Shown here one piece after another: positions 52,701-60,334 of a DNA stretch of 64,000 bases; the first letter of the stretch is position 1, and the number at the start of each line of letters is the position of its first letter. The stretch is from Methylomonas sp. GTDB taxonomy: Bacteria > Pseudomonadota > Gammaproteobacteria > Methylococcales > Methylomonadaceae. The notes under the pieces were generated by a model. That model searched no databases. It was not told the origin of the DNA and saw nothing but the letters and a program-made list of their open reading frames with translations. The position numbers and the translations under genes were made by a program. The stretch spans positions 1-64,000 of the forward strand of contig NZ_JALOBS010000001.1 in NCBI RefSeq assembly GCF_023228165.1. Reading direction: 5' to 3'.

Positions 52701-54074
52701 TCGCGCTGAACGATCATCCTGATTAGCAGCAATTCTGTGGACAATATCGCGCAAAATGTTTTGCCGTTCCGGCAATGGCAGCTTGGATGGATCGCCACCT
52801 TCGACAGGGATTTCAGGGATTATTTGCAGTGCTTTGAGGCGAATCCCATCGTCAAACAATATCAGCCAGGGCAAAACCGGCCTTAGTCTGGGAGCAATAA
52901 TTTTTTCCCCGTATTGTTCGCGGAAAAATAACGATTCGATTGCCTGTCGGCTGTTGCCCTTTTTTAACAGGCTATCGAACCACTCGGCGGCCAAAAGCTC
53001 ACGCACTTCCCGATGACGAAATCGTACGGCACCATAAAGGATGTCGTTGAATATGCCGCGTTCCAAAAGTGCACGAACATCTTTTAGGTCCCATTCCCCA
53101 AGTATGGCGCCAGCCTCAATGCCCGGTTTATCAGAAGATGAATCAGGCACATTTAACCCAACCTGACCACTCAACACCACTGCAGCTGCCAATCGACGCG
53201 CACCTTCCTTGGCCTGTTCCAGATTCAATGGCTGGCGTTGCGCCCGGTCCGTGTTATGGGTGTCGCGTAGTCTCTGATCGATGTTGTGGCGCAGCAATTC
53301 CAGGCGGCCACCAAGTGCCTTGTCTTTAGCCCATTTAGACAGAATGCTTTCGAGATCGAACGGACGTTCCGCCAAACTGCCAAGATTGCATCGATCAATT
53401 TCCTGCATGAGTTGATCAATGTCATGCGTACCGCGAGCCAGACAAAAGCGCCGAATCTTTTCATGATTCAAAGGAAGCATGCTGTATACGGTCAACGCAC
53501 TTTCGGATTCGGGGTGTTGTTTACCCTCATTAGCCTTATCCATTAGCTTGGGCACAAACAAAATTTCATCCAGAATTCTGCAATCCTCAGAAAATCGCCA
53601 GGCATAGGGCCGACTGGAAAAATAGATATGTGCTCGGTGTGCGCCTTGCTTTATGGTTCGGGCAAAATGGCGTAATGCTCTTTCAAAGGTTCTTGAATTA
53701 TCCAGCCGCGCTTCGTCAACCGAATCGAGAAAAAACCAAGCTTCCGCAGTCGATTGCAACCACGCTTCGAATTGCGTTTCTTCGCCGATTTCAAACGCTT
53801 GCCAGAAGCTGTTTTCAATATCTTCGATTCGGATGAAGAAAGATAACTTTCCCTGATCTAAAAGTTCATTTGCCCTGTGCCGTAATTCTTCTGTCTTTCC
53901 TGCTCCTGCCGCCGCCAGGATGACACTTCGATATTCTTGGTCAAGATCATCCCAGGATTTTGAGTTGGTATTTCCCCAAAAAGAAAGAAACTCATTCGAT
54001 TCCGAGTCTTCTTGATTCCCAGATATGGGAGAGAATTGTCGCTGTAATGGAATGTACTTTTCCATGTAGTTCAA
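49770..54074 (-). CDS. STAND/NACHT-like NTPase with C-terminal PD-(D/E)XK nuclease motif
   Basis: A 1434-residue single gene, unlike anything else in the window. Near the N-terminus is a STAND-type P-loop NTPase: Walker A VILAAAGAGKTEEL (K60, T61), Walker B AWFFLDSVDEARL (D117, D120, E121) and an R-containing sensor IYFSSRPYAWR (R155). About 1000 residues of helical, repeat-like sequence follow, with a short charged coiled coil (SQREREERDEQQKRNRDRW). The last 120 residues show D1321 in RMDIWL, E1336 and K1338 in PVPIELKLL, then Q1356 and Y1361, an arrangement like a PD-(D/E)XK nuclease. A sensor-switch-nuclease immune protein is the best reading, but this is inference. It has its own gap on each side and no partner gene. 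Confidence 0.8.
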   Translation of the reverse strand: MNYMEKYIPLQRQFSPISGNQEDSESNEFLSFWGNTNSKSWDDLDQEYRSVILAAAGAGKTEELRHRANELLDQGKLSFFIRIEDIENSFWQAFEIGEETQFEAWLQSTAEAWFFLDSVDEARLDNSRTFERALRHFARTIKQGAHRAHIYFSSRPYAWRFSEDCRILDEILFVPKLMDKANEGKQHPESESALTVYSMLPLNHEKIRRFCLARGTHDIDQLMQEIDRCNLGSLAERPFDLESILSKWAKDKALGGRLELLRHNIDQRLRDTHNTDRAQRQPLNLEQAKEGARRLAAAVVLSGQVGLNVPDSSSDKPGIEAGAILGEWDLKDVRALLERGIFNDILYGAVRFRHREVRELLAAEWFDSLLKKGNSRQAIESLFFREQYGEKIIAPRLRPVLPWLILFDDGIRLKALQIIPEIPVEGGDPSKLPLPERQNILRDIVHRIAANQDDRSARDNSAIARIAKADLSDNALRLINEYQNNDEAIFFLGRFVWQGNLVGCLEPLRTIALDITREKYARIASVRAVMTCGTEEQKQNLWRQLNGIDAFIPRELLAEIVDGAEPNSNSIEQLLISIGKLERYDEFNPTGLEDVLHEFVAKLPADGGAAVIVQLIDGLHRLLVIPPFVECGNCHVSEAYAWLLSIATHAVERLVERRNAAALEATIISVLLMVPALRYWGHSQIREHQGDLRTLVPDWPELNDALYWASIEQARLNKAAKSTEPLTDELSVLWRDHYFMFDATSFPRLLGYMESRKLQDDRLIALNAAFRIFVQAGRPKHMLTGLKKSAAANPVLQNRLDMLLDPPVSEQSKQLELEVAKSQREREERDEQQKRNRDRWITELRANPDRIITSANLKPGELTGDQYWLLRELRGEGLMISHSEAADWRTLIPDFGEAVAHAYREAAINYWRSFVPTMQSEGAIRDNSVPCGLIFAMAGLEIEANETTDFPYHLSNAEVRHALRYITWELNGFPRWFEKMHHAFPESTIEAVTKEILWELENTDSEQPMHYILDRVAYNAPWLYSSIAPAILSWVLANPGRINANQHYCLQILAKGGASPERLEGLANQELANTRQLEHMARWHALRVDCAPDNGIPEVERWLASLLTADAKHAAQIFITALMGGSWARDRGPYVGSFRTAEHLKSLYVLMHRHIQVKEDIERANKGTYSRGLRDDAQDARNRLFNLITEIPGKASYIAIKQLIDDHPAADYRPWMAKRAYQRAEADGDLESWTASQVFDFAQSQTNTPTTHRQLFNLAVQHLTELKNWLERGNDSAWKTWRRAEQETEMRTLIAGWLNQRCQSHYVTAQEPELANSQRMDIWLHSTYVKSPVPIELKLLDKDWSGNDLCERLRNQLAGDYLREETAGCGVLLLVAQNIGQKKYWIVNGKNVVLTGLADALKNYWQGISDQYPGVLAIDVIVIDLAERGRVSDS

Positions 54075-54192
54075 TTTCGTGGTAGTTACATAAACTGGAA
54101 ATATAGATGTAGATATAGAGTCAGAAGAATGACTTCGAGAAATGATTCAAAGAATGCCTGCGGCTCGATCTCAATCGACTCAGTCTCAATAG

Positions 54193-54220
54193 AAAAAAAG
54201 GCAACCTAGGTTGCCTTTTT
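54193..54220. terminator. Bidirectional rho-independent terminator
   Basis: An A-run, then GGCAACC/GGTTGCC with a TA centre, then a T-run. It ends the cupin gene on the minus strand and isolates the NTPase gene from it. The NTPase promoter must therefore lie between about 54075 and 54190. Confidence 0.8.
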
Positions 54221-54236
54221 AGTACGTGTTGGGTAA

Positions 54237-54527
54237 TTAAATACCGTCCGGAAAATCGTAGCTGTAATGCTTGCGTAGCGGTTTAACCACTTCCCATTGG
54301 CTATCCAGACCGGCCGGAAACACGACCAAATCACCCGGCAAAATCCGAACCGGCTCACCACCGGCGGGTGTGACCAGAATTTCACCGTCCAGTACATAGG
54401 CGCATTCGGTTTCATCGAAATCGAGGGGAAATTTGGAGACTTCTTTTTCCCAAATCTCCCAACCTGAAACGCCCAGTTCCTGCAAGCGCGCTTCGCTGGG
54501 GTTATGTTCAATTTTAATTTGGCTCAT
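54237..54527 (-). CDS. Small cupin-domain protein
   Basis: A 96-residue single-domain cupin of the Cupin_3/DUF861 type: GWEIWEKEVSKFPLDFDETE, CAYVLDGEILVTP, the second motif GDLVVFPAGLDSQWEV, and a YSYDF end. The fold is clear; the substrate or role is not. It is followed by a strong terminator. Confidence 0.8.
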   Translation of the reverse strand: MSQIKIEHNPSEARLQELGVSGWEIWEKEVSKFPLDFDETECAYVLDGEILVTPAGGEPVRILPGDLVVFPAGLDSQWEVVKPLRKHYSYDFPDGI

Positions 54528-54581
54528 GTCGTTAAATTAGCAAAGTTTTTGAAGCGGTGATTTTAGCATTCCGCGTAAGGC

Positions 54582-55580
54582 TTAACCATGCATAAGCAAG
54601 GAATTCGCCACATCGATGACAGCCCGGGGTGGAATCTCGGCGATGGAAAAATCGTTTTTATTCAGCTTGAACGGGTTTACCACGGAGGGTGATTTCAACA
54701 CGCGGTTGATATTGGTCTGATAAACCCGGCTTACCGGGGTCGGGCCAAACAAAGTAATCGACGGCCGATTCAAACCCCAAGCCATGTGAGTGGGCCCGGT
54801 GTCATTGCCTATCAATAAATCCACCCGGGCGATGACGGCTTTTAAATCGTTCAAACTTAGCCTGGGCAATACCGTTGCGTCGCTGTGCTCGGCCAGCCAT
54901 CGGGCACGCTGCAATTCCTGTTTGTCACCCCAGCAGATCAGATAATTGGCCGGCAAACCTTGCATGACCTGTAAAATATTCTCGGCGGGGTAATTACGGC
55001 TGGACCAGGTCGAACCTATCACCAACAGAATATTGGGTTTGTCCGCAGCAAACAAAGTATCCAGGCCGGCTTCGGCGGGCTTGTAATACAGAAAAGGCTT
55101 TTTAGCCAAAATCTGTTGCGGCGTCACCTTTATGCCCAACGGACGGGTCAATACGGTAACGTTTCTGTCTATGGTATTGGCATCGTAGGGACAGGCTATC
55201 GCTTTTGCATAAAGACTGGCGGCCCATTTTTCGCGGATGGAATGTTTATCGAAACCGACTGTGTGCGCTGACAGCAGGCGCGCGACGATGGCCGACTTGA
55301 TCAAACCCTGGGCGTCGATCACCAGATCGTAATGCTGTTGCGCGTAGCGTCTGATGTTGGCAAACTCGCGAAACAACAAGGTTTTGTCGGTCTTTAAGGC
55401 TTTTAAATTGACCGGCAGCACACGCTCGATATGCGGATTATCGGCCAGCACCCCGGCAAAGCCTTGCTCCACCACCCAATCGATCCGTGCGTCGGGCAAC
55501 GCTTCGTTGATAAACTGCAAGGCCACCATGGCATGCACGATGTCGCCCATCGCGGACAATTTGACGATGGCGATATTCAT
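54582..55580 (-). CDS. waaC: Lipopolysaccharide heptosyltransferase I
   Basis: A 332-residue GT9-family enzyme that adds the first heptose to Kdo of the LPS inner core. Marks: MNIAIVKLSAMGDIVHAMVA, the VIDAQGLIKSAIVARLL segment, GSTWSSRNYPAENI and LLIGNDTGPTHMAWGLNRPS. It begins 3 bases after the stop of waaF and closes the ilvE-waaF-waaC series. Confidence 0.92.
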   Translation of the reverse strand: MNIAIVKLSAMGDIVHAMVALQFINEALPDARIDWVVEQGFAGVLADNPHIERVLPVNLKALKTDKTLLFREFANIRRYAQQHYDLVIDAQGLIKSAIVARLLSAHTVGFDKHSIREKWAASLYAKAIACPYDANTIDRNVTVLTRPLGIKVTPQQILAKKPFLYYKPAEAGLDTLFAADKPNILLVIGSTWSSRNYPAENILQVMQGLPANYLICWGDKQELQRARWLAEHSDATVLPRLSLNDLKAVIARVDLLIGNDTGPTHMAWGLNRPSITLFGPTPVSRVYQTNINRVLKSPSVVNPFKLNKNDFSIAEIPPRAVIDVANSLLMHG

Positions 55581-55583
55581 GGC

Positions 55584-56582
55584 TTAGGTAGGAATGGCCG
55601 CAATCACGCGTTCCGGTGCGATGTCGGTTAAACAGCGGGTGTGGCCTAATGGGCATTCGCGCTTGAAACAGGGCGAGCATGCCAGCTTCAGGGTGATAAT
55701 TTCGGCATCCTGGTGTAACGGCGGCGTAAACCCAGGGTCCGAGGAACCGTACAGCGCAATGAGTTTTTTATCCAGCGCCGCCGCCACATGCATTAAGCCC
55801 GAATCGTTACTAACCACCACATCGGCCAGCGACATCAAATCCACGGCTTCGGCTAGATTGGTCGAGCCGGAAAAATTCCGGCAAACCTGCCCGGACAATG
55901 AATCGATTTGTTCAGCGACCGGTTTATCTTTATCCGAACCCAACAACCAGACTTGCCAGCCGTGTTGATGCATGTGGCTGGCAACCGCGGCAAAATGCTC
56001 GCTGGGCCAGCGTTTGGCGGGGCCGTATTCCGCTCCGGGACACAGCGCCAGAATTTTCGCATCGTTATTGACGGCGAATTTTGCGGCAACCGCTTGTTGC
56101 TGTGCCGGGCTGATCGCCAAACGGGGAAAGGGATATTCCAATATACCAGGGTCTGCCAGCGCCACGAAACGCTGCACGGTCATGGTCAGACGGCTTTTAT
56201 CGAGCTTGCGGGCATCATTCAATAAGCCCCAGCGCATTTCGCCTATGTAGCCGGTTCGTTTAGGAATGCCGGCAAAAAAAGGGATCAGCGCCGACTTCCA
56301 GGAATTGGGTAACACCAGCGCCTGATCATATTGATGGTTCCGAAGGCCGCGGCCGATACGAACACGCCCCGGCAGATCGAATTGGCCGTGTCCGAAAGGC
56401 ATGGCGATAGCTTGATGGACTTGCGGCATCCGTTGCAACAACTGCAACGACCAAGCCGGCGCCAACACGTCGATCCGACAGCCGGGATGTTGTTGTTTGA
56501 GTACGCTGAAAAGGCTTTGCGCCATGACCATGTCACCGACCCAGGATGGGCCGATGACCAGGATGTTAAACGGCTTTGCCAC
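55584..56582 (-). CDS. waaF: Lipopolysaccharide heptosyltransferase II
   Basis: A 332-residue GT9-family enzyme adding the second core heptose: NILVIGPSWVGDMVMAQSLF, TGYIGEMRWGLLND, LCPGAEYGPAKRWPSEHFA and VVSNDSGLMHVAAALDKKLI. It immediately follows ilvE with no spacer, which suggests one transcript. Confidence 0.93.
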   Translation of the reverse strand: MAKPFNILVIGPSWVGDMVMAQSLFSVLKQQHPGCRIDVLAPAWSLQLLQRMPQVHQAIAMPFGHGQFDLPGRVRIGRGLRNHQYDQALVLPNSWKSALIPFFAGIPKRTGYIGEMRWGLLNDARKLDKSRLTMTVQRFVALADPGILEYPFPRLAISPAQQQAVAAKFAVNNDAKILALCPGAEYGPAKRWPSEHFAAVASHMHQHGWQVWLLGSDKDKPVAEQIDSLSGQVCRNFSGSTNLAEAVDLMSLADVVVSNDSGLMHVAAALDKKLIALYGSSDPGFTPPLHQDAEIITLKLACSPCFKRECPLGHTRCLTDIAPERVIAAIPT

Positions 56583-57512
56583 TTATGAAACGAGTGTCAG
56601 CCAGTCTTTGTGGTCGGCGAGGCGACCGTGCACATAATCGAAATACAGGGTTTGCAGTTTTTCGGTGATTGGACCGCGACTACCGGTACCGATATCGCGA
56701 TTGTCGTACTGACGAATAGGCGTGACTTCAGCCGCGGAGCCGGTAAAGAAGGCTTCGTCGGCCACGTAGACTTCGTCACGGGTAATACGTTTTTCAATCA
56801 CTTCATAGCCTTGTTCACGAGCGATGGTGATCAAGGTATCGCGAGTAATGCCTTCCAGCGCCGAAGTGGTTTCCGGTGTATATAACTTGCCGTTGCGAAC
56901 GATAAATAAATTCTCGCCACTGCCTTCGGCGCAATAGCCTTCATGATCCAGCAGTAACGCTTCGTCGTAACCGGTCGATAAGGCTTCCTGCAGGGCCAGA
57001 ATAGAGTTGATGTAATTGCCGTTGGCCTTGGCTTTACACATGGTGCTGTTGACGTGATTACGGGTATAGGACGAGGTACGAATACGGATACCTTTTTCCA
57101 TATTCTCGGCCCCCAGATAGGCGCCCCATGTCCAGGCAGCCACCATGACATGTACTTTCAAATTATCGGCTCGCAAGCCCATGCCTTCGGAGCCGAAGAA
57201 CACCATGCTGCGGATATACGCGCTATCCAGGTTGTTTTTGGCCACCGCATCCCTATGCGCCTGATTTAACTCCTCCTTGGAAAACGGCATTTTCATGTTC
57301 ATGATATGCGCGGAACGATACAATCGATCGGTATGTTCGGCCAGCTTGAAAATGGCAGTGCCATTGTCGGTTTTATAGGCCCGTAAACCCTCAAACACGC
57401 CACAGCCATAATGCAGGGTATGGGTTAGCACGTGGACTTTGGCTTCGCGCCATTCAACCCACTGCCCGTCTAACCATATCCAACCGTCTCTGTCATCCAT
57501 CGTTTTCATCAT
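56583..57512 (-). CDS. ilvE: Branched-chain amino acid aminotransferase
   Basis: A 309-residue fold-type IV PLP transaminase for the last step of valine, leucine and isoleucine synthesis: VHVLTHTLHYGCGVFEGLRA, the PLP lysine region CKAKANGNYINSILA, GYCAEGSGENLFIVRNGKLY and SALEGITRDTLI. Two ATG codons open the frame (57512 or shortly inside). It leads the ilvE-waaF-waaC run. Confidence 0.93.
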   Translation of the reverse strand: MMKTMDDRDGWIWLDGQWVEWREAKVHVLTHTLHYGCGVFEGLRAYKTDNGTAIFKLAEHTDRLYRSAHIMNMKMPFSKEELNQAHRDAVAKNNLDSAYIRSMVFFGSEGMGLRADNLKVHVMVAAWTWGAYLGAENMEKGIRIRTSSYTRNHVNSTMCKAKANGNYINSILALQEALSTGYDEALLLDHEGYCAEGSGENLFIVRNGKLYTPETTSALEGITRDTLITIAREQGYEVIEKRITRDEVYVADEAFFTGSAAEVTPIRQYDNRDIGTGSRGPITEKLQTLYFDYVHGRLADHKDWLTLVS

Positions 57513-58022
57513 TTGAACCTGTGTATCTTGTGTGAGGGTGTAATTAGTAATTTTCAGCCGCGGCCAGAGTGAGAATTGTACTATAGCGCCGTTGAAGACA
57601 ATAAATAGAAAATCGACTGGTTTAGCTGGATCTCCCTGCTGATCCGGAATATTTCAGCTTTTCTTCCCTACTGAAGTTGACCTGACTTTTGGAATACGCC
57701 AGCTAAGTGGTAATGAATGAGGGGGTGCGTTCAACGCAACAGCGTCTTTTTGTGGATATGGGTAATTATTTGGCATGTTTGCCGAACTTAAAACCGGTTA
57801 ACCTCAAGGGTAACCGGAGGTGCAATATTGCCGTAAGCGCTGTGAACATTACTTGCGACTATTGAGCAATAAGCTCATATGCAAAATATGGGCAAGTGTT
57901 GCTATTTATTGTTTCTTAAATCGACATAAATAATCAATATAACAACATATTGTAAATAAAATATAACAGTTTATAGTTGAGCCGCACTCACTCAAGCGAC
58001 TGAAATCAGTCTAGGCGGTAAA
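57513..58022. other. 510-base intergenic region with hairpins
   Basis: No gene is supported. Visible are a near-perfect inverted repeat CCGGTTAACC/GGGTAACCGG at 57794-57817 followed by GGAGG, and a GACTGA/TCAGTC hairpin at 57998-58011 just before the next start. It is AT-rich and must hold the ilvE promoter (minus) and that of the next small gene (plus). Confidence 0.5.
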
Positions 58023-58214
58023 ATGAAGAAACCAAACAAGCTGTATAGAAAACTCGCCTTGGGTTTTTTATTTATTCTCGGTCTGCTCAGCTTCCTACCA
58101 GCAGAATTCGTATTGGCTACCTTGCTGTTTATTGCTGTGACCTATGGCGGCGTGGTGGTGATCAAATTAGCCACTTCTTATGACTTAAAAGACAAACGGG
58201 AAAACAAAACCTAA
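58023..58214 (+). CDS. Small membrane protein, unknown
   Basis: A 63-residue frame with a basic start (MKKPNKLYRKLALG), two hydrophobic stretches (FLFILGLLSFLP and FVLATLLFIAVTYGGVVVIK) and a charged tail (YDLKDKRENKT). The amino-acid pattern follows the positive-inside rule, and GGCGG precedes the ATG, so it is probably real. No family is recognised. Confidence 0.5.
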   Translation: MKKPNKLYRKLALGFLFILGLLSFLPAEFVLATLLFIAVTYGGVVVIKLATSYDLKDKRENKT

Positions 58215-58352
58215 GCTGCCATCGTTCTCGCACCGCAAGTCACTTAAATCCGTGGTATGTGATTCAATGCCACGGGCCGCCTATTCTCCAACGCTGCACC
58301 CGGCTGTACTGTCGTCGCCTTCTCTACCCTGCCACGAAATCGACGACAGTAG

Positions 58353-58964
58353 TTACTTTTTGGGGATGGTAACGGTTAACACACCGTTACGGTATTCCGT
58401 TTGCATCCGCTCCGAATCAACCGGCCCCGGCAATGTCAACAGCCGATGAAACTCGCCTACAAAGCGTTCCCGATATCGGTAGCTGTCGTTTTTGTCATCA
58501 TCCTGTTGCTTGCCCTGCTCGGTTTTAATCGTGATATTCAATAATTGCCCGTCGAGTTTTACAACTATCGACGCTTCATCGGCGCCCGGCGCGTTCACGG
58601 TCACCCGATAATGGTCGGCCTTATCCTGCAGATCGACCTCGGGTGTTTTGCTTAAGCTTCCTAGCGGTGCGTTTAAATGGAAGCGCGAAAACGACTCACC
58701 GAACATTTTTTCCACTTCATCCTGCATACGCTGCATCTCTTCATAAGGATTCCATGGCTGGCTATTTAAGAAATCCTCTTGGGGCAATGGCTTTGGTGTC
58801 AGCGGCTTAGGTATATTCGGCCGGGTGCCTGGAGAAGCTTTAATTGATTGATTTTGCGATGCGAGTTGATCGACCCGCGCATTTAAGTGGTACAGCATAT
58901 AAGCTTGAATACCTAGAATGACGACTAACACAGTTGCTATTACTGCAAAGGTATTGTTTTTCAT
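58353..58964 (-). CDS. Membrane-anchored Hsp20 (alpha-crystallin) protein
   Basis: The start at 58964 is chosen because GGGAGGA lies about 8 bases upstream; the frame could begin at 58994. The 203-residue protein has one N-terminal membrane segment (TFAVIATVLVVILGIQAYML), a proline-rich linker and an alpha-crystallin domain (TPEVDLQDKADHYRVTVNAP to YRNGVLTVTIPKK). Small heat-shock proteins are usually cytosolic, so the anchor suggests an inner-membrane or periplasmic chaperone. The NGVLTV motif and the final I-x-K tail are intact. An unknown gene lies upstream in the same direction. Confidence 0.82.
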   Translation of the reverse strand: MKNNTFAVIATVLVVILGIQAYMLYHLNARVDQLASQNQSIKASPGTRPNIPKPLTPKPLPQEDFLNSQPWNPYEEMQRMQDEVEKMFGESFSRFHLNAPLGSLSKTPEVDLQDKADHYRVTVNAPGADEASIVVKLDGQLLNITIKTEQGKQQDDDKNDSYRYRERFVGEFHRLLTLPGPVDSERMQTEYRNGVLTVTIPKK

Positions 58965-59074
58965 TATAAATCCTCCCAAATCAATGCCGCCCATACGACA
59001 AGACCAAGGAGAGTTTGTTCAGCGCATTTTATCGATTCGATAGGTGAAAATCTAACAGAACGAAACGCTGCCGA

Positions 59075-59491
59075 TTAATGTATGGCGTTTTGCTGCTGGG
59101 GTTGCATCGCTGCCACTAAAGCCAAATGGGCCGGCGCATCGAACAATATGCGCTGTTCGGTAAAAAACTCGCCGGCTGCATCAATGGCATCCAATAAGAT
59201 GGCTATTACGTAACGCTCGGCATGCGCCGATTCCAGCATTTTTGCGGGCACCGCCGCTTCTATTCTCAGCGTCTGAGTATCTTTTTCGAAAGAATGTAAC
59301 CGTAATCCTTCAAAATCGGCTTTTTCCAGCCGGCTGGGTAACAAAAAAACGATATTCAAAATAGGCAGTTTGTTTTGAATCGGTTGATTCATAAACCCGG
59401 CCCAATCGATAGCGACTTTTGTAATGGCTTTGAATAGCGTACTCTCGTCAAGAGCGCGATCCGGAATCATCGATGAAATATGCAATGTCAT
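59075..59491 (-). CDS. Hypothetical protein upstream of membrane Hsp20
   Basis: I do not recognise this protein. The start at 59491 follows AAGAGA; the frame could extend to 59515. The 138 residues are soluble-looking with no signal peptide, and have alternating strands and helices (LPILNIVFLLPSRLEKADFE, TLRIEAAVPAKMLESAHAER). It is transcribed toward the Hsp20 gene with about 110 bases between, so the two may be co-expressed. Confidence 0.6.
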   Translation of the reverse strand: MTLHISSMIPDRALDESTLFKAITKVAIDWAGFMNQPIQNKLPILNIVFLLPSRLEKADFEGLRLHSFEKDTQTLRIEAAVPAKMLESAHAERYVIAILLDAIDAAGEFFTEQRILFDAPAHLALVAAMQPQQQNAIH

Positions 59492-60062
59492 AGTAATCTC
59501 TTTATTAAACCCCAACTAAGACAAGCAATACCTATTCCAATACCTTAGCCGGTAGGTCATTAAGGCAGCACCGGTGTAATCCACCAACGTATTGCGTATT
59601 ACTGTTTGAATTCACTGGTATTTTAAAATTACTCGCTGAGCCAAACACACCCGGAGTGAGCCGTACAGTGCATGAGCATGGTCAAAGTATTGATGCCAAG
59701 CTTACAAAACATCTGCTTATATCGGTTTTATGAGCCATAACGAACAATCTTGTCCGCTACACTGAAATGAGCGCTCAAGTCTGCTGTCCGCGGTTAACAT
59801 TCGGAATGCATTATGCTGAAAATCCCGGCTATAGCAGCCATACCCGTGGTGATATTGCCATTATTTGAGTTCGGGTTCATTTCGATAAGGTTTCAATGAT
59901 CCGCTTTATCAAATTAATAGAGGCCGTTATCGCCTATAGACATATTTATTAATTCGATAAACTCATCGAAACTTAACATTTTATCTGTACGGATGTTTTC
60001 GTTACCATGCCCCCCCAAACGCAACACGGTTAAAACCATTTTCAATTTTCACGGAGCCCAAT
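59492..60062. other. 570-base intergenic region
   Basis: No credible gene is seen. It is AT-rich, with TTCGATAAACTCATCGAA (an imperfect inverted repeat near 59957-59974) and an AATTTTCACGGAGCC leader before the YezD-like start. A similar AATTTTCACGGGAG leader precedes the porin at about 60312. Confidence 0.45.
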
Positions 60063-60233
60063 ATGACAGATGCGGAGGGGGGCGATTTATTTAAATTAGC
60101 GCAGAGTCAGAATATCGCGCAGCTTATCGAATCGTTGCTGAGGGATATTCGCTTTGGCTCGATCGAACTGGTCGTGCATGACGGTCGTGTGGTGCAAATC
60201 GAGAAACACGAAAAATTTAGACTGAATCACTAG
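60063..60233 (+). CDS. YezD-like small protein (DUF2292)
   Basis: A 56-residue frame (MTDAEGGDLFKLAQSQNIAQ to KFRLNH). The segment LLRDIRFGSIELVVHDGRVV followed by QIEKHEKFRL is the DUF2292/YezD signature. These tiny proteins are often found at sulfur-related loci beside an alginate-export porin and a sulfate-type ABC transporter. Here the porin follows after 100 bases and a cysW remnant after that. CACGGAG lies about 6 bases before the ATG. The function of the family is unknown. Confidence 0.75.
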   Translation: MTDAEGGDLFKLAQSQNIAQLIESLLRDIRFGSIELVVHDGRVVQIEKHEKFRLNH

Positions 60234-60334
60234 GCGTCAAGCCTTGCAAACTTAAGCCTAAGCTGACCGGACCGCCGGAAGTTAGGGTGATTAGAAGCAC
60301 TTAATTACTTTAATTTTCACGGGAGAAATCAGCC

